The notes beneath the pieces were generated by a model. That model was not told the DNA's origin and made no database searches. It saw only the letters and a program-made list of their open reading frames with translations. Positions 53,215 through 63,970 of a DNA stretch of 64,000 nt are shown one piece after another. Origin of the DNA: Neoceratodus forsteri (taxonomy: Eukaryota; Chordata; Ceratodontiformes; Ceratodontidae). The stretch lies in the NCBI GenBank assembly GCA_016271365.2, contig CM057453.1, positions 1,088,839,001 to 1,088,903,000 on the forward strand, read 5' to 3'. The number at the start of each line of letters is the position of its first letter. Positions within the stretch are counted from its first letter, which is position 1. A program made the position numbers and the translations under genes.

Positions 53215-56200
53215 TTGGCAACTCAAGAAAAGTTGACAATATGGGGAGGGATTGAGGCTGTAGATGTAGTAGATGGGCTACTAAATTTTATCTTGGAATG
53301 TGAAAGGTCTCGAAGTAGGAAGAAAAGGCTGGTAGTACTTAGATATATTGGCCAGATGGGGATACATGTTGCTCGCTTCAAGAAACCACCTTTTGACTGA
53401 GGAATCGCATTTACTTAGGAAAGGTTGGTAGGTACAGTCGTGGGACTGGGAAATCAAAAGCCTCAGGTGGGGTGTCGATACTTGTCTGGAAGGGTGTCCC
53501 TACACAATTGGGTCACTCAGAGTTAGGGAAGATGGTAGAGGGTTATATCACGATAGGCTCTTTTTGGGGTTTTCCACTGGTCTGTGCCTCTGTTGTAGGC
53601 CCCACCTGCTAAGTCAGAATTTTTGCCTCATTGGAGCGGATATGGTTACACACTTCCTTATGGGCCATTAGTCTTGGCAGGAGATTGGAGCGTTGTGTTG
53701 ACAATAGGATTGACAGAAAACCTCAACTTCTAACAAAGGCCTACTCCACAGCAGCTAGTCGCTATACAGATTTTTGGAAGTTACAGCATTAGCTGACCCA
53801 TAAGTTTACAGAGCTGGGCGACTGAGATGACATTTTATTCTGGGTGCATAAGACTTTCTAGAGATTGACTTCTTTTGGTCAATAGAAAGTTTTAAAAAAT
53901 TAAAAGGATTTATACTTATGAGAGAACACTTTCTGACCACTCCCCAATACAAATAGGTATGGAAGATGGATCATATTACCTCTAAACCATATCGGTGGCG
54001 TCTAGGCGATAGGCTATTAATGATGAGCAACAGCAACTAGTTTGGAAGGTAAACTTAAAGAAATTATTCAAGATCAAATCCAACCCTTAGCAACAGGAAT
54101 TGGCTTAGCCTGCATACAAAGTTTTGTATGCGGGATGGGCTCAGAATACTCTACTAGGTACAATAAGCTTACTAGGGCTCGGGAGGAATTCATAATGGGG
54201 CCATTAAGTCCTTGTCTCCTTTGGAGGGATCCTCTAAGGAGATCGACAGGAGCTAAGAGAACTGAAGAGAATTTAAAGGGATCTGGTATTATAGGGCAGA
54301 CCGATGGCTGGAGAGGTTGAATGCTAAATATTTGCTGCAGGGAGATATACCAAGTCGGTTATTGGCTCATCGGATTAAGGAGTGGGAGGCTGAAAGGACG
54401 ATTGTGGCAGTGCAGTTCGGAGACCAGATGATCTCAGAGCCTCAGCAGCTGGCTGACACCTTTGCGGACTATTATGCTGCGTTATATCAGGTGGGGGCCC
54501 CTAAGTCAGTGATTGAGATTAGTGGGTTCTTAGATCAGATACACCTACCTAGACTTACTCTGGAACAGGCCCGTGCTCTGGCTGCCCCAATATCAGAATT
54601 GGAAATACTTGAGGTTATCAAAGATCTACAAATGGGAAGACACCAGGGCCTGATGGCCTTCGACTAAATTTATAAAGTCCATGCAGAGACGATTACACCC
54701 TTACTGAAAGAACTTTTTAGCTATTATGGGTGAAGGGGTTCCCATCCTCCCTTTACCAAGCTTATATTGTGCTGATTCGAAGCCAGATAAACTCAGGCAT
54801 CTACCAGGTAATTACAGGCCCATAGCCTTAATGAATCAAGATATGAAGATACTCACAAAAATCTTGGCCAATAGGGGTTTGAAAGTTGCCCTTATTGATT
54901 AGCCAAGAACAAGTAGGGTTTATGCCGGGAGGGGCCCAAGATGCTCTGAGGAAACTTCATCATATCCTAGAAAGCGCCGATTCTGAATCTGCTATAGCTT
55001 TAATAGCGTTGGATGCTGAGAAGGCATTCGATCGGTTTCCCATCAATTTTATTTCACAATGAGAGAATGGACTCTAACTAGCTTTGGTAGACTTAGAAAT
55101 CTGCATAAAGCCCCTACAGCCCGAATTTTGTGTAATGGCTATCTTTCTAAGGAGGTTTCCCTCCAGAGCAGGACAAACAGGGCTGTCCATTGTCACCTAT
55201 CTTATTTAACCTCTACCTTGAGCCCTTGTTGAGATTTTGGGGATGGAATCAGGAGTACAGGGATTGAAGTTGTGGGGCTTGAGCTTAAATTATCGGTATT
55301 GCTGATGATATTTTGCTTCATTTAGCCAATCCAGCTGAAAGTTTTCAGAGGGCTTTGGAAATTATTGAGAACTTTTCGAGGGTGTCTAATTATAAATTGA
55401 ATTTGTCTAAACTCAGGTTCTCCCACTCACAGCTCATACTCCTAGGGCCGACTTGATCATTTTCGGATTAATTGGGCTCCGGATAAAATTAAGTATTTTG
55501 GGATATGGATTCTGGCTAGATCCGCAGTTGGGGTGGAAGAAAATGTGGATGGGGTGTAGTCAAAATAAAGCAAGATATTGAAAGGTGGAGGAGGCTTCCT
55601 CTAAATTTCACTGCCAGAATGGGTCTAATTAAATGAACCTCCTGCTCACTGCTTTATCCGATTTGTCTTTCTCCTTATTGTATCCCCAAGAGCAAGTTCA
55701 CTTATATTCAAAGGATTATTCTGGAATTCCTTTGAGCTCTAAACCTGCTAGGAAAAAACATGTTAGGTTACGCCTCCCCATCAGGGAGGGAGGCATGAGT
55801 TCAGATCTGATGTTATACTATGTTGCAGGACAACTTGGGTATATGGGGCGATGGGATAGACAGGGGATAATGAGGTATATATTCCAACTTGGTTGCGGAT
55901 TGAAAAGCTTGTTCTGGAGGGCCTAAAGCTCTCCCCCCAAATGCCCTTCTATCGTGGACCAGCGACTTTGCAGGTAGCAACCAATCTCCAATATAAATCA
56001 GTTAAGCGTGGTGGAGTGGTTATCTCGGGCAAAGGAGAATACAAAGAGGGCTAGGGACCAGCCGATGGTGGGAAATCCTAATTTTCGAGTGGGGAACGGG
56101 TGTTGAGTGGGCAATGGAGGCCATTGTTATTGGACTTTAAAGTAGCGGATTGTATGGATGCAGATGGAGTGCACCTGCCTAAGCCATCTCGAGATTGGGA

Positions 56201-57170
56201 CTTCTTTAAAAGATTCGATTAACTACACTCTTACCCAAGAATTTTACGAGGCTGATATAACAGAAGGGAAAATCAAGGTTTTTTCGTGGGAGCAGTTAAA
56301 GAATCTGGATCTTTTATGTCATCCCTTGTCTAAAGTATATAAGATTTTGCTGGATTTTGTTGGTATCGGTACTGGAAATAGGACTCTATAGCGATAGGGT
56401 TTATCCCCTGAGAATTGATTGGATTGAAGTGTGGAAATATAAGAAATACCAGCCCATTCCAAAATATACTACTATGCAATTTTTATTTGTTCAAACATCT
56501 ACTACACTCCAGCTAAATTGTGTTCTAGTAAACTCAGACAGACAGATCGATGTTCCGATGTGACCGAGACTCTGGAGATCTACTACATGTTTTGTGGTTT
56601 TGCTCTAGATTCAACCACTATGGGTCCAGATTAAAGAAAAATGGACCGGTATTAAATTATCACGGAGTATATCTGCCCTGAAATATGCATACTTGGGGAC
56701 AGCGGTAGAATATCATCGAATCTTGCTAAGTGCCATATATCTCTCTTATCAGCAGTGGTCAAAGCTTTGTTCTTAAGCATTGGAAAGATGATAACATTTA
56801 TACTTATGACCAATGGCTGGGGACTTTCTTCAAATCTTGGAGACTTAAGCAGAATATGTGGGTGGAAGGAATAAGACAATGTTGACAAGAAATGGGAGCC
56901 CTGGAGGCAGTGTACTCATTGCATGGAAAGCGTCCTGGTCCGGATCTGTCTGTCTGAAGAAGTAGTACCTGGTCTAGTTTTCATAAGATCAACCCTTGAG
57001 GGAGTGTCGTTATGGATGAAATGGTGCTTAAATGTTGGAGAGATTCGCATCTCTTTATATATCTCTCACATTTGGTTGGAGTTAAGCTTAAAGGTTTGGT
57101 CTTTCTGGGTTGGGGTGGGATTCTCTCTCTTTCCTAGGGGCACAGTTACTCAGGGTCAGGCGTAAATAGC
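53215..57170 (+). pseudogene. L1-type ORF2 (endonuclease and reverse transcriptase) remnant
   Basis: The nuclease begins near 53285 with ILSWNVKGL. An ETH-like motif and the following blocks are scattered in several frames. The RT starts about 54300 with a RLLAHRIKEWEAERTIVAV segment, DYYAALYQVG, APISELEILEVIKDLQMG, then KPDKLRHLPGNYRPIALMNQD (about 54780), GFMPGGAQDALRKLHHIL, ALIALDAEKAFDR (palm), GCPLSPILFNLYLEPLL (about 55180), and an IADDILLHLANP catalytic box (about 55300; usual F/YADD). The C-terminal region is poorly preserved. At least eight frame breaks make this clearly dead. Confidence 0.8.
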
Positions 57171-57397
57171 ATCTGAACTTACATGATGGTTGTGAGGAAA
57201 TGTGAGTAAAACGGTCTGCTATTTTTGCAAATATTTTAATGTAACTGTGCATGTCTATAGTTGTCGGTTGTACATAGTTTCCACTTCCAGTTTGGGGAGG
57301 TGGGCCCGGTGTATTGCCTCGGGTTGTATGTGTATATGTCTTTGTCTTGGATATTAATGCATAATTTCAATAAAGAAGGTTGCAAAAAAAAAAAAAA

Positions 57398-57413
57398 AAG
57401 AAGGTGGTGATGC
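57398..57413 (+). repeat. Target-site duplication of the L1-like LINE, right copy
   Basis: aagaaggtggtgatgc, identical to 51705-51720. Confidence 0.9.
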
Positions 57414-58530
57414 CACTGCCCTGGCTTCACCAGAAGAAGAAGTCAGGGATCCGTTTTTAATTTCGTTGAGGATGCTAAGCTGGCAGAACCAGGACTGGCC
57501 ACCCCAAGCCAGGCCAGCGGCCCCAGATTGACCAAAACACAATACACACAAAGCAAGTAAGGAGGAGAGACTGTCTGTGAGAAGGCCAATGAAATCTTTG
57601 GTATGACCCTTTCCTACCTTTCCTCGGAGAGTCTGGGAGAGATTGAGAACTGCAGGAAATCCTGGATCTGGGATGAAGCAATAAAACATGTGCATCCTGG
57701 GGCTAACCAGCATGTAAAGAATAGACTGTTCCAAGAAAGTATACACAGTGGAAGAGAGGCAGGACACTGTTTATGGACAGAGTGAGAATTGCAGATGGAG
57801 AGGATCGAGAGTCTCCCACTGTGGGAATTATATGCGTCCAGATGGAGTAATAATTCAAGCCCCTGACCCCCTCTACTATTGGCCTCAATGCAAGGACCTC
57901 CCAGTAATTAAGCCCGTGCCTACAAAATGGAGAGCCGAGCAGTGGTGGTCAATACTGCCACATCTACACTGTGAAGTAATTTTATTGAACTGCCAATATG
58001 AATAAACAACAAATCAGGTGCTCCACATTTTTCAGTCCACAGTGTACTGTTTCAAATCAGCAACCATCTACTGCTACCACCAGATGACTTCAGATCCAGA
58101 GAGGACACCAGCCCAGCTGTTTGCCTGTTCATTGCCTGGTAATCGGATGACGCCAGACCAGCTGTTTCTCTTTTTGTTCCTGTTCTAAGGTTCCTTCTCC
58201 AGTTATGACATCCGCCCAGCTGTTTCCAGATGTGCACTCTGTAGGATCCTGGAAGATATCCAGTCAGCTGTATCAGAAGAAATGCTGCCAGGAGATTTTT
58301 CGGAAGGACCGAGTTTGCTTAGTTCAGATACTCAAGAGGCTGGTGAGTCACAATCTTTTTATTCTATCTTTATGACATTGCACACACACCTTACATGCAG
58401 ACTTCAAACAGTGTGTAAATTGTCCGACAAAGACTCTCCCCTTCAGGATTATGGCCTAAAAGACTATGTTCACGGCTCAGCCCAGGAGAGACTCTTTAAT
58501 GGACTGGCCTTGAGACCTTGTAGTCACTAG
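57414..58530 (+). pseudogene. Internal region of LTR element after the LINE, ORF remnants
   Basis: Continues the interrupted internal sequence. Short open frames (57603-57785, 57748-58005, 58282-58530) include a tryptophan-rich segment LYYWPQCKDLPVIKPVPTKW. I recognise no domain. It may be the rest of the cysteine-rich/acidic protein from 51150 or a different gene. No function is assigned. Confidence 0.3.
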
Positions 58531-59264
58531 TGGGACATTTAGGGCATTCCATCCCCCCAAAAGGTGTATTGTTATCAATGTCATTTCTGTACTTAATGTA
58601 TATACTGTCTTTTCTACTTTTCTAAAAAAAAAATATTTTTTCTTTTTGGGATTGTTTAGTGTTCTGTTTTTCCTGTATGGTAAGGGTTGTTGCTGTTTTT
58701 GTCACTGTTGTTGTTTAGGTAGATCGTAAATGCAGATTAGGGTGTGTTTTTTTTGTTTTGTTTTTGTCTTTTCTTACAGGTGTTCCTGGAAGACAGAAGA
58801 GAAGACAAGAAGAGGAGGAGGTGCTCATCGGAGTTCCTCATTTCAGTGCTTATGTTTTAGAAATTAACGTACTGTTTGTGTTTCTAATGTTGTAGTTGCA
58901 GTTGCCCATGGTCGGGGAGGTCCCGGGTTTTGTTTTTGTTTGGGATGTTATGTTAGAGGCAGATAGGTTTCCCTAGAGGTTAGGGGATGGACAGGCTGTG
59001 GCCCTGACCTGCAGAGGCAGCAGTGCTGATCTATCAGGGCTATGCTCTGGACTGTTCTACAAGAGCCACTAGGTGTCCATAGTAAGTAGATAGAGTAGAG
59101 GCTGATATGTCAGCTGTAGGCCTCTAGGCCCTTAGTGTTGCCTACCTGTGCTCGCACATGGTAGGAGGGGCCTGATCACCCCTCACGGGTAGCACATAGG
59201 GTGGGATGGCCCTAAGGCGGGTGCATAATGACTGGGGACAGCCATTTTCCTGGTCAAGGGCGAG
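58531..59264 (+). other. 3' internal region of LTR element
   Basis: Non-coding, with T/G-rich tracts at 58620-58780. The purine stretch just before the 3' LTR (aagggcgag, 59256-59264) could serve as a polypurine tract but is weak. Confidence 0.5.
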
Positions 59265-60855
59265 TGTAACCCTTTGTTACCCGGGTTACTAGATCCCAGT
59301 AAGACCTAGTGGTAGGCAGGGAAGGCAGCTTGTGAAACTCCAGTTAAATGGGTTTCACTCTGTCCTCAGATCACAGCTGAGACTAGAGGGATGACATCAT
59401 TATAGAATTGTCACAGCTGCATGAGCCACAGTTGGAATCTTCAGCTCCAGAGTAGTTCTAGAATCTTGGGAATTCAAAGTCAGTCTTCCATTTGTCCTTA
59501 AGCAAGAAGGAAGCATTATTGTGCAGTGTGATTTCTCTCTCAGAGAAAAAGTTTTCAGTTTGTCCTTAAGCAAACAAGAAGGACACCAGTAGTGTCTGTT
59601 TACCCCCGGGAGGAGGTGAGGAAAAGTTCTTTGTGGGTTCCAGGGGCAATCCCCTTCTCCCACCTTGGGAAGAAAGCTGCCTGTTTTAATTTAAGTTCAG
59701 TCTGTCCATGTATAACAGCAAAGGTCACATTTCTTCACCTGTGGGGCACCTGCAACGAATGGGTGAGTGTTTGGCCTCATTGGAAGGGCAAACAGCTTCT
59801 TTTCTTCAGTTGATTTCAGTATTGGGGACTGCTATTTGGGAGGACTATGTCAACTAGAACAAACAAATAGAGCAGTCAATTCAGTTTCAAGTTTCAAATG
59901 GTTTTATTAGGGACTGCTGTTTGGGAGGACTATATACACTAGGACTAACAAATAGAGCAGTCATCTGTTTAAAGTGTTAAAGTTCAGTAGAGGGGTGCAT
60001 CAGGTCATCCAGTCAATCTACAGTTTTAAAGTCTAAAGTTCTGTGTGTCCAGAGAAATGGCGGGTATGGGCTGTGGAGCTGGAGGTGGATAGATCCCCAT
60101 CTTTAGTAACCAAGTCCACCTCTCAGTTTCTTCTGTGTTTTTGCTACTTGCCTCATGCGCTTGGCCAGTGATGGGGTGGGTACCAGGCATCGGGTCATAA
60201 CTGAAAATCTCTAGAGTCGTAGACTCTAAGTGGTGTGGGGAGCCACAGGATGGGAACATACTCCTTGTTTGATGGGAGTTTCGAATTGGAATTACGAAAA
60301 CAAAATCTCTCTAGGAGTCGCAGACTTCAAGTGGTGTGGGGAGCCACAGTTTTGGGAGCCTCCTTGTTTGATGGGATGTCTTTCCAAGTAGGGTTTGGGT
60401 TCATTCTCCAATGGACCGTCAGTCGAGTGGCCGGCAGGGGAGCCGGGCCAGTCAGGCTGTGTATCCAATGCGCATGCAAATTCCGGGCTGAGTGCCTGGT
60501 GGGTCCAAAGCCAGACAACTGTTGTAGTGTTCATTCTCCAATGGACCGCTGTGTTTAACCTCTAATCTGCATTACAGTTATGTAGCCCTGTGGGGGACCA
60601 TACAGAGCTTTGTTTATGTTCAGTGAGTTAATAAATAAAGTCACACTAAAAAATCCCAATGCTGGTTCTGGACATTACAGTTATTGCTTCCTGTAGTTGG
60701 ATTTACTTGGGTGCCCCTGTGCAGAGTAGTCAAACCTAGGTCTCTTGTGCCAGGTAACCTCATCCTTCCCCGAACCCATAGATACCCTATGTATATCCAT
60801 GCTACAAATGTGGACACATAGATGCCTTACAGAAATGGAGCATAGAGGCCTTACA
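59265..60855 (+). repeat. 3' LTR
   Basis: 1591 bp, the partner of 48054-49657, beginning tgtaaccctttgttacccgg and ending gccttaca. It shares the same internal duplications and aataaataaag signal. Differences from the 5' LTR are small indels and point changes, and a pairwise alignment would date the insertion. Confidence 0.9.
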
Positions 60856-61080
60856 CAAGTTTATAGCACATAAGGACCGCTTGGCCCACCTAGTCTACCC
60901 ATTTCACTATCTGATGGATAAGCTGCAGATTCCAGTTAAACAGCTTACTTCCTCCTACCCCCCCCAGTAGAACTGCCTTATGTCTGTCTCTGAGCTGCTG
61001 CCTTCAGAGTCTGTGAAGTCTGAAGTCTTTCAGTGCTGCTTATTTGTCATCTTCCAACACAGGCAAGGCACTGCCAAATG
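60856..61080 (-). mobile_element. CR1 3' UTR, right piece (host of the LTR insertion)
   Basis: cataaggaccgcttggccca and cctagtctacccatttcac are the reverse complement of the conserved CR1 3' UTR. It continues the agaaacatagaaacata end at 48020-48053 across the LTR element. Confidence 0.75.
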
Positions 61081-61384
61081 AAAAGTAACTCAGGAGAAGC
61101 AGGTTTCAAAGTGGGGAAGAAATGGAGTGAGCAAGAATGAAGTACTCATTCAGATGTGGTGTCAATTTTAAGATCAACATAAAGGTGTGGACACTGCAAA
61201 TAGAACCCCAGCTCTTTAAGCAGCCTTATGAAGAGTAAAGGCTTCTTGAATCACTGGGGTTGTGTTTATTGTACTGTACGTGGGCTACATCTAATTTGAT
61301 AAGTTACTGTACCTTACATCTGGATGTATGGTAGGGCCAACTTTAAATAAACACTGCACCTGAAGTAACACATGATGCCACAGA
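61081..61384. other. Unassigned spacer
   Basis: No gene or known repeat is evident. Confidence 0.5.
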
Positions 61385-62600
61385 AACAGAATTTGTCAGC
61401 AGAAAAGGACCGCTCAGCCCATCCAGTCTGCCCAAGTGTTCTCTACCTACTTGTAACTCCTGCCTGTATATGTTACTGCATGTCTTATTCTGCCTGCGTC
61501 CATCAGGACCTCCTTGTGAATGAGCTTGCTTAATGGATTTTTCCTGCAATGAACTTGAACCTACTCCACTTCCATAGCCCTATTGATCTCTGTTGACCCC
61601 TCCTTCCCCTTTTTCTAATATACCCCTATGTTTATCCCATGCATGCTTCATACCCCCTACCATTTTAGGTTCCATCACTTCTCCTGGCAGTCTGTTTAAG
61701 GCATCTATCACCCTTTCAGTCAAGAAATATTTCTTCACATCTATCCTGAATGCCCCCCCCAGTTACATTGTATGTCCCTTGGTTTGCGTGCTTATCCTCA
61801 TTTGAAGAAAACTCCCCAACTGTACCTTCTTTACCCCTGTGAGGTACTTTGTAGGTCTTGTTCATGTCACCTCTTGCCCTCCTCTCTTCCAGAGGATACA
61901 TGTTGAGATTCTTCAGCCTTTCCTTGTAGGGATTCCTATGAAATTCTGAACCATTTTAGTTGCCCTCCTCTGTAAAACCTCCACCTTATGTCTTTTCTGA
62001 AGTGTGGACTCTAAAACTGGACACAGTACTGCAGCTAGGGTATACCACGGGTGAGACAATGGCAGCACAACATCCCTCCTCCTCCTACTGGAGATGCCAC
62101 TCCTTATGCACCCCAGAATCCAATTTGCCCTGCCCATAGCCTTGTGACACTGTACTGCCATCTTGAGGTGATCTGATATAATAACCTCAAGGACCCTTTC
62201 ATGTCTAGTGAGTATCAATACCTCCTCCCATCCTATACCCAGCATCAGGGTTCCTATGCCCTAGGTATATGATTTCACATTTGTTGGCATTGAACCCCAA
62301 GTACGTAAGAAAATGGAATTGATATGAATAAATTACAGGCTTTTAAGCAGCTTTTCAGGGAGCGTGTATGTGTGTGTGTGGAGGGGGCTCTGCTACTATA
62401 AGTATTTGCCTTTGATTTGGTATAATGTGCGAACAGACTAACCCTGCTCCACACTCCATGTGCTATATCGGAGATAAAGAGCCCAAATAGCATTGGGCCA
62501 AGATTTGAACCCTGCGGCACCCTGCTTGTCACTGCTCTGGGTGCCGAGAGCTACCCCACCACCACCACCCTCTACACCCTCCCCTGTAACCAGTTCTCTA
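61385..62600 (-). pseudogene. CR1 LINE, reverse transcriptase C-terminal half and 3' UTR
   Basis: The 3' UTR at the left (aaaaggaccgctcagcccat, cagtctgcccaag) is followed on the minus strand by CR1 reverse transcriptase: LTKWIENWL-type near 62600, MTSRVPQGSNLGPMLFGLFISDIAHG (62450-62532), a deletion/insertion around 62290-62400 that removes the catalytic FADD context (LFAHYTK in its place), LTRHERVLEVIISDHLKM, RANWILGCIRSGISSRRRRDVVLPL, and LQRRATKMVQNF (61913-62245). Dead. The order and wording are CR1-clade. Confidence 0.8.
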
Positions 62601-62609
62601 TCCATTTAG

Positions 62610-62919
62610 TCAGAGCACCTTCCACCCATACCCCTCCTTCTCCTCACTCTTCTCCTCCTTGGCCTGTGTCCCTCCTCCCGGTAGTCCACACCCTTTCTCC
62701 TCCTTATTCTTACCGGGTGGTGGTGCCTTCTGTATTACACTCAGACTACTCTGCCTGCCCCCTTCCAGGGTTACTACACTTCCACTTTTACCTATATCTA
62801 GGGCGGTGAGCTCATCAGGCTCCCCTGTCCGGACCTTTCTACCAACCTCAGTCTTTTGACCACCACCCCCCATTTGTTTAAATCCACCTTAGTAGAGATG
62901 TAGCCCTCTAATTCTGGCT
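62610..62919 (-). other. Open frame of uncertain origin, possibly CR1 ORF1/ORF2 junction
   Basis: The minus frame 62610-62873 is Gly/Lys/Glu-rich without a recognisable domain. It lies between CR1 reverse transcriptase (left) and CR1-type ORF1 (right), so it may be diverged CR1 sequence. Not supported as a gene. Confidence 0.3.
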
Positions 62920-63470
62920 TTTTTATTTTATTTTTACATATTTTCTCACAGGGCTATGGTTGGCTTGGTCATCCCGACCAACACCCCCTAGCCCTGCCCC
63001 CAACATCAGGCTGACCTGCTCAACTCCATGGATTACCCCCGTGCTGGGGTGGTGAGGAGCTTCCCAAGTTGACCCACCAGAGCAGGATCCGGTTGAGGAG
63101 GTGCCATTCGGGGCAGGTTGGGGGGGGTTGGAAGCTTATGCTGCCTGACCGTAGCCCATTTTCCACTTTTCTCCCCTTTGTGGAGTGCTGGCATGCAATC
63201 ACGCTTAGGCACAGCGTGCCAACGTCTGCCACACTCCACCACCCTTTACTGCACTGCTGTAGTAGCATCCGCGGTCATCAACAGGGGCTGCTACAGAGCA
63301 GTGGGTCCCTGGATCCTGCCCCAGGATAGGAGAGCAGTCCTCTGGATGCTCAATTACCAACCCCTGGTGGCCCGGGCTCATGTCCAAACCCGGGTCATCA
63401 GCGTGGCGCAAGGTGTGGCGTCCAGCGACTCAACTCTCAGTGCCAGTGGCCTGGCAGCAATGCTGCCTTT
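62920..63470 (-). mobile_element. Second copy of the long SINE-like retroposon
   Basis: The right end (minus-strand 5' head, 63360-63470) closely matches 28800-28913: ggcgcaaggtgtggc, ctcagtgcca, cccgggctca and acccgggtc in the same order. The left end is T-rich (62918-62950), the expected minus-strand A-tail. The middle is less similar. No clear target duplication is seen. Confidence 0.6.
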
Positions 63471-63652
63471 AATACTGCCCTCCCCTTCCTGCTCCAGTGT
63501 ACCCTGTCCCCCATGCAGAAGTCACTATTCACCCCAGGCCCTACCCTAGTTAGTCACTATCCCATAATGTTTCATGTGGCATCAATCCCTTAGCCACTCG
63601 AACTCCTCAAGCCTACCCTTCCTCCCCATGCTTGCACATGGTACCGCAGTAC

Positions 63653-63970
63653 CTACAAGAATACCACCGACTCCCCACCCCTCACACTGCCTGCCCAAGT
63701 ACTCAGACCTCCCCTCACTACTTCCCAGTGTCCCCCCAAGTCATTTGTACCCACATGCAACAGTAAATGAGGTTTCTTCCTCCACCTTGCTGCACGCTTG
63801 AGCAGTGCCTGTCCTGCCCCTCCTGTAGTCAACCTGGGGACAGCTTCAACCCAAATATGGCTGTGCCTTTCCCCCTTTCTGCCCCATCTCACCCATTCAA
63901 GTATAGAATCCCCCAGGATGAGTACCCCCCGCCTCTTACCCCCTTTCCCTTCTAATACCCCTTCCACCAC
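63653..63970 (-). pseudogene. CR1-type ORF1, SGNH-esterase domain
   Basis: The minus frame reads VLILGDSILEW (GDS, catalytic-serine block), a spacer with GAGQALLKRAARW, then LLLHVGTNDLG (GxND block). GDS followed by GTND about 60 residues later is the SGNH/GDSL hydrolase pattern known from ORF1 of CR1-group LINEs, thought to help RNA or membrane association. The C-terminal Asp-x-x-His block is not visible within the window. The frame stays open for 105 codons but may be only part of the domain. CR1 reverse transcriptase lies downstream on the same strand at 61.4-62.6 kb. Confidence 0.75.

Larger units (their letters stand above)
51721..57397 (+). mobile_element. Full-length L1/Tx1-group LINE
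   Basis: Both ends are fixed by the 16-bp target duplication. The element starts ggggtcacgtggtgagcgag, has ORF1 (about 51900-52540) and ORF2 (about 53215-57170), an aataaa signal at 57371, and a 14-bp poly-A. Coding frames are broken many times. Layout (ORF1 with coiled coil, ORF2 with APE nuclease and reverse transcriptase, long target duplication, A-tail) is that of the L1 superfamily. L1 versus Tx1 cannot be decided by eye. Confidence 0.9.
48054..60855 (+). mobile_element. LTR retroelement, non-autonomous (ERV-like), with nested LINE
   Basis: Two highly similar direct repeats of 1604 and 1591 bp start TG and end CA (tgcaacc... / tgtaacc... to ...ccttaca). They flank an internal region of about 3.9 kb plus a 5.7-kb LINE. 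A 4-bp target duplication caag lies at 48050-48053 and 60856-60859. A primer-binding site for tRNA-Thr follows the left LTR. No protease, reverse transcriptase, integrase or envelope motif is seen in the non-LINE internal part, so it is non-autonomous. Long LTRs, 4-bp duplication and a Thr primer site fit a class I endogenous-retrovirus-type derivative, but a Ty3-type origin cannot be excluded. Confidence 0.85.

Noticed and set aside
48054..60855. The 1.6-kb repeats as a segmental duplication
   Set aside because: TG...CA ends, a 4-bp target duplication, a tRNA-Thr-type primer site and a clean CR1 empty-site reconstruction favour LTRs.
63653..63970. Host SGNH hydrolase gene
   Set aside because: Surrounded by CR1 sequence on the same strand and matching the CR1 ORF1 pattern. 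A host gene would need supporting exons, which are absent.
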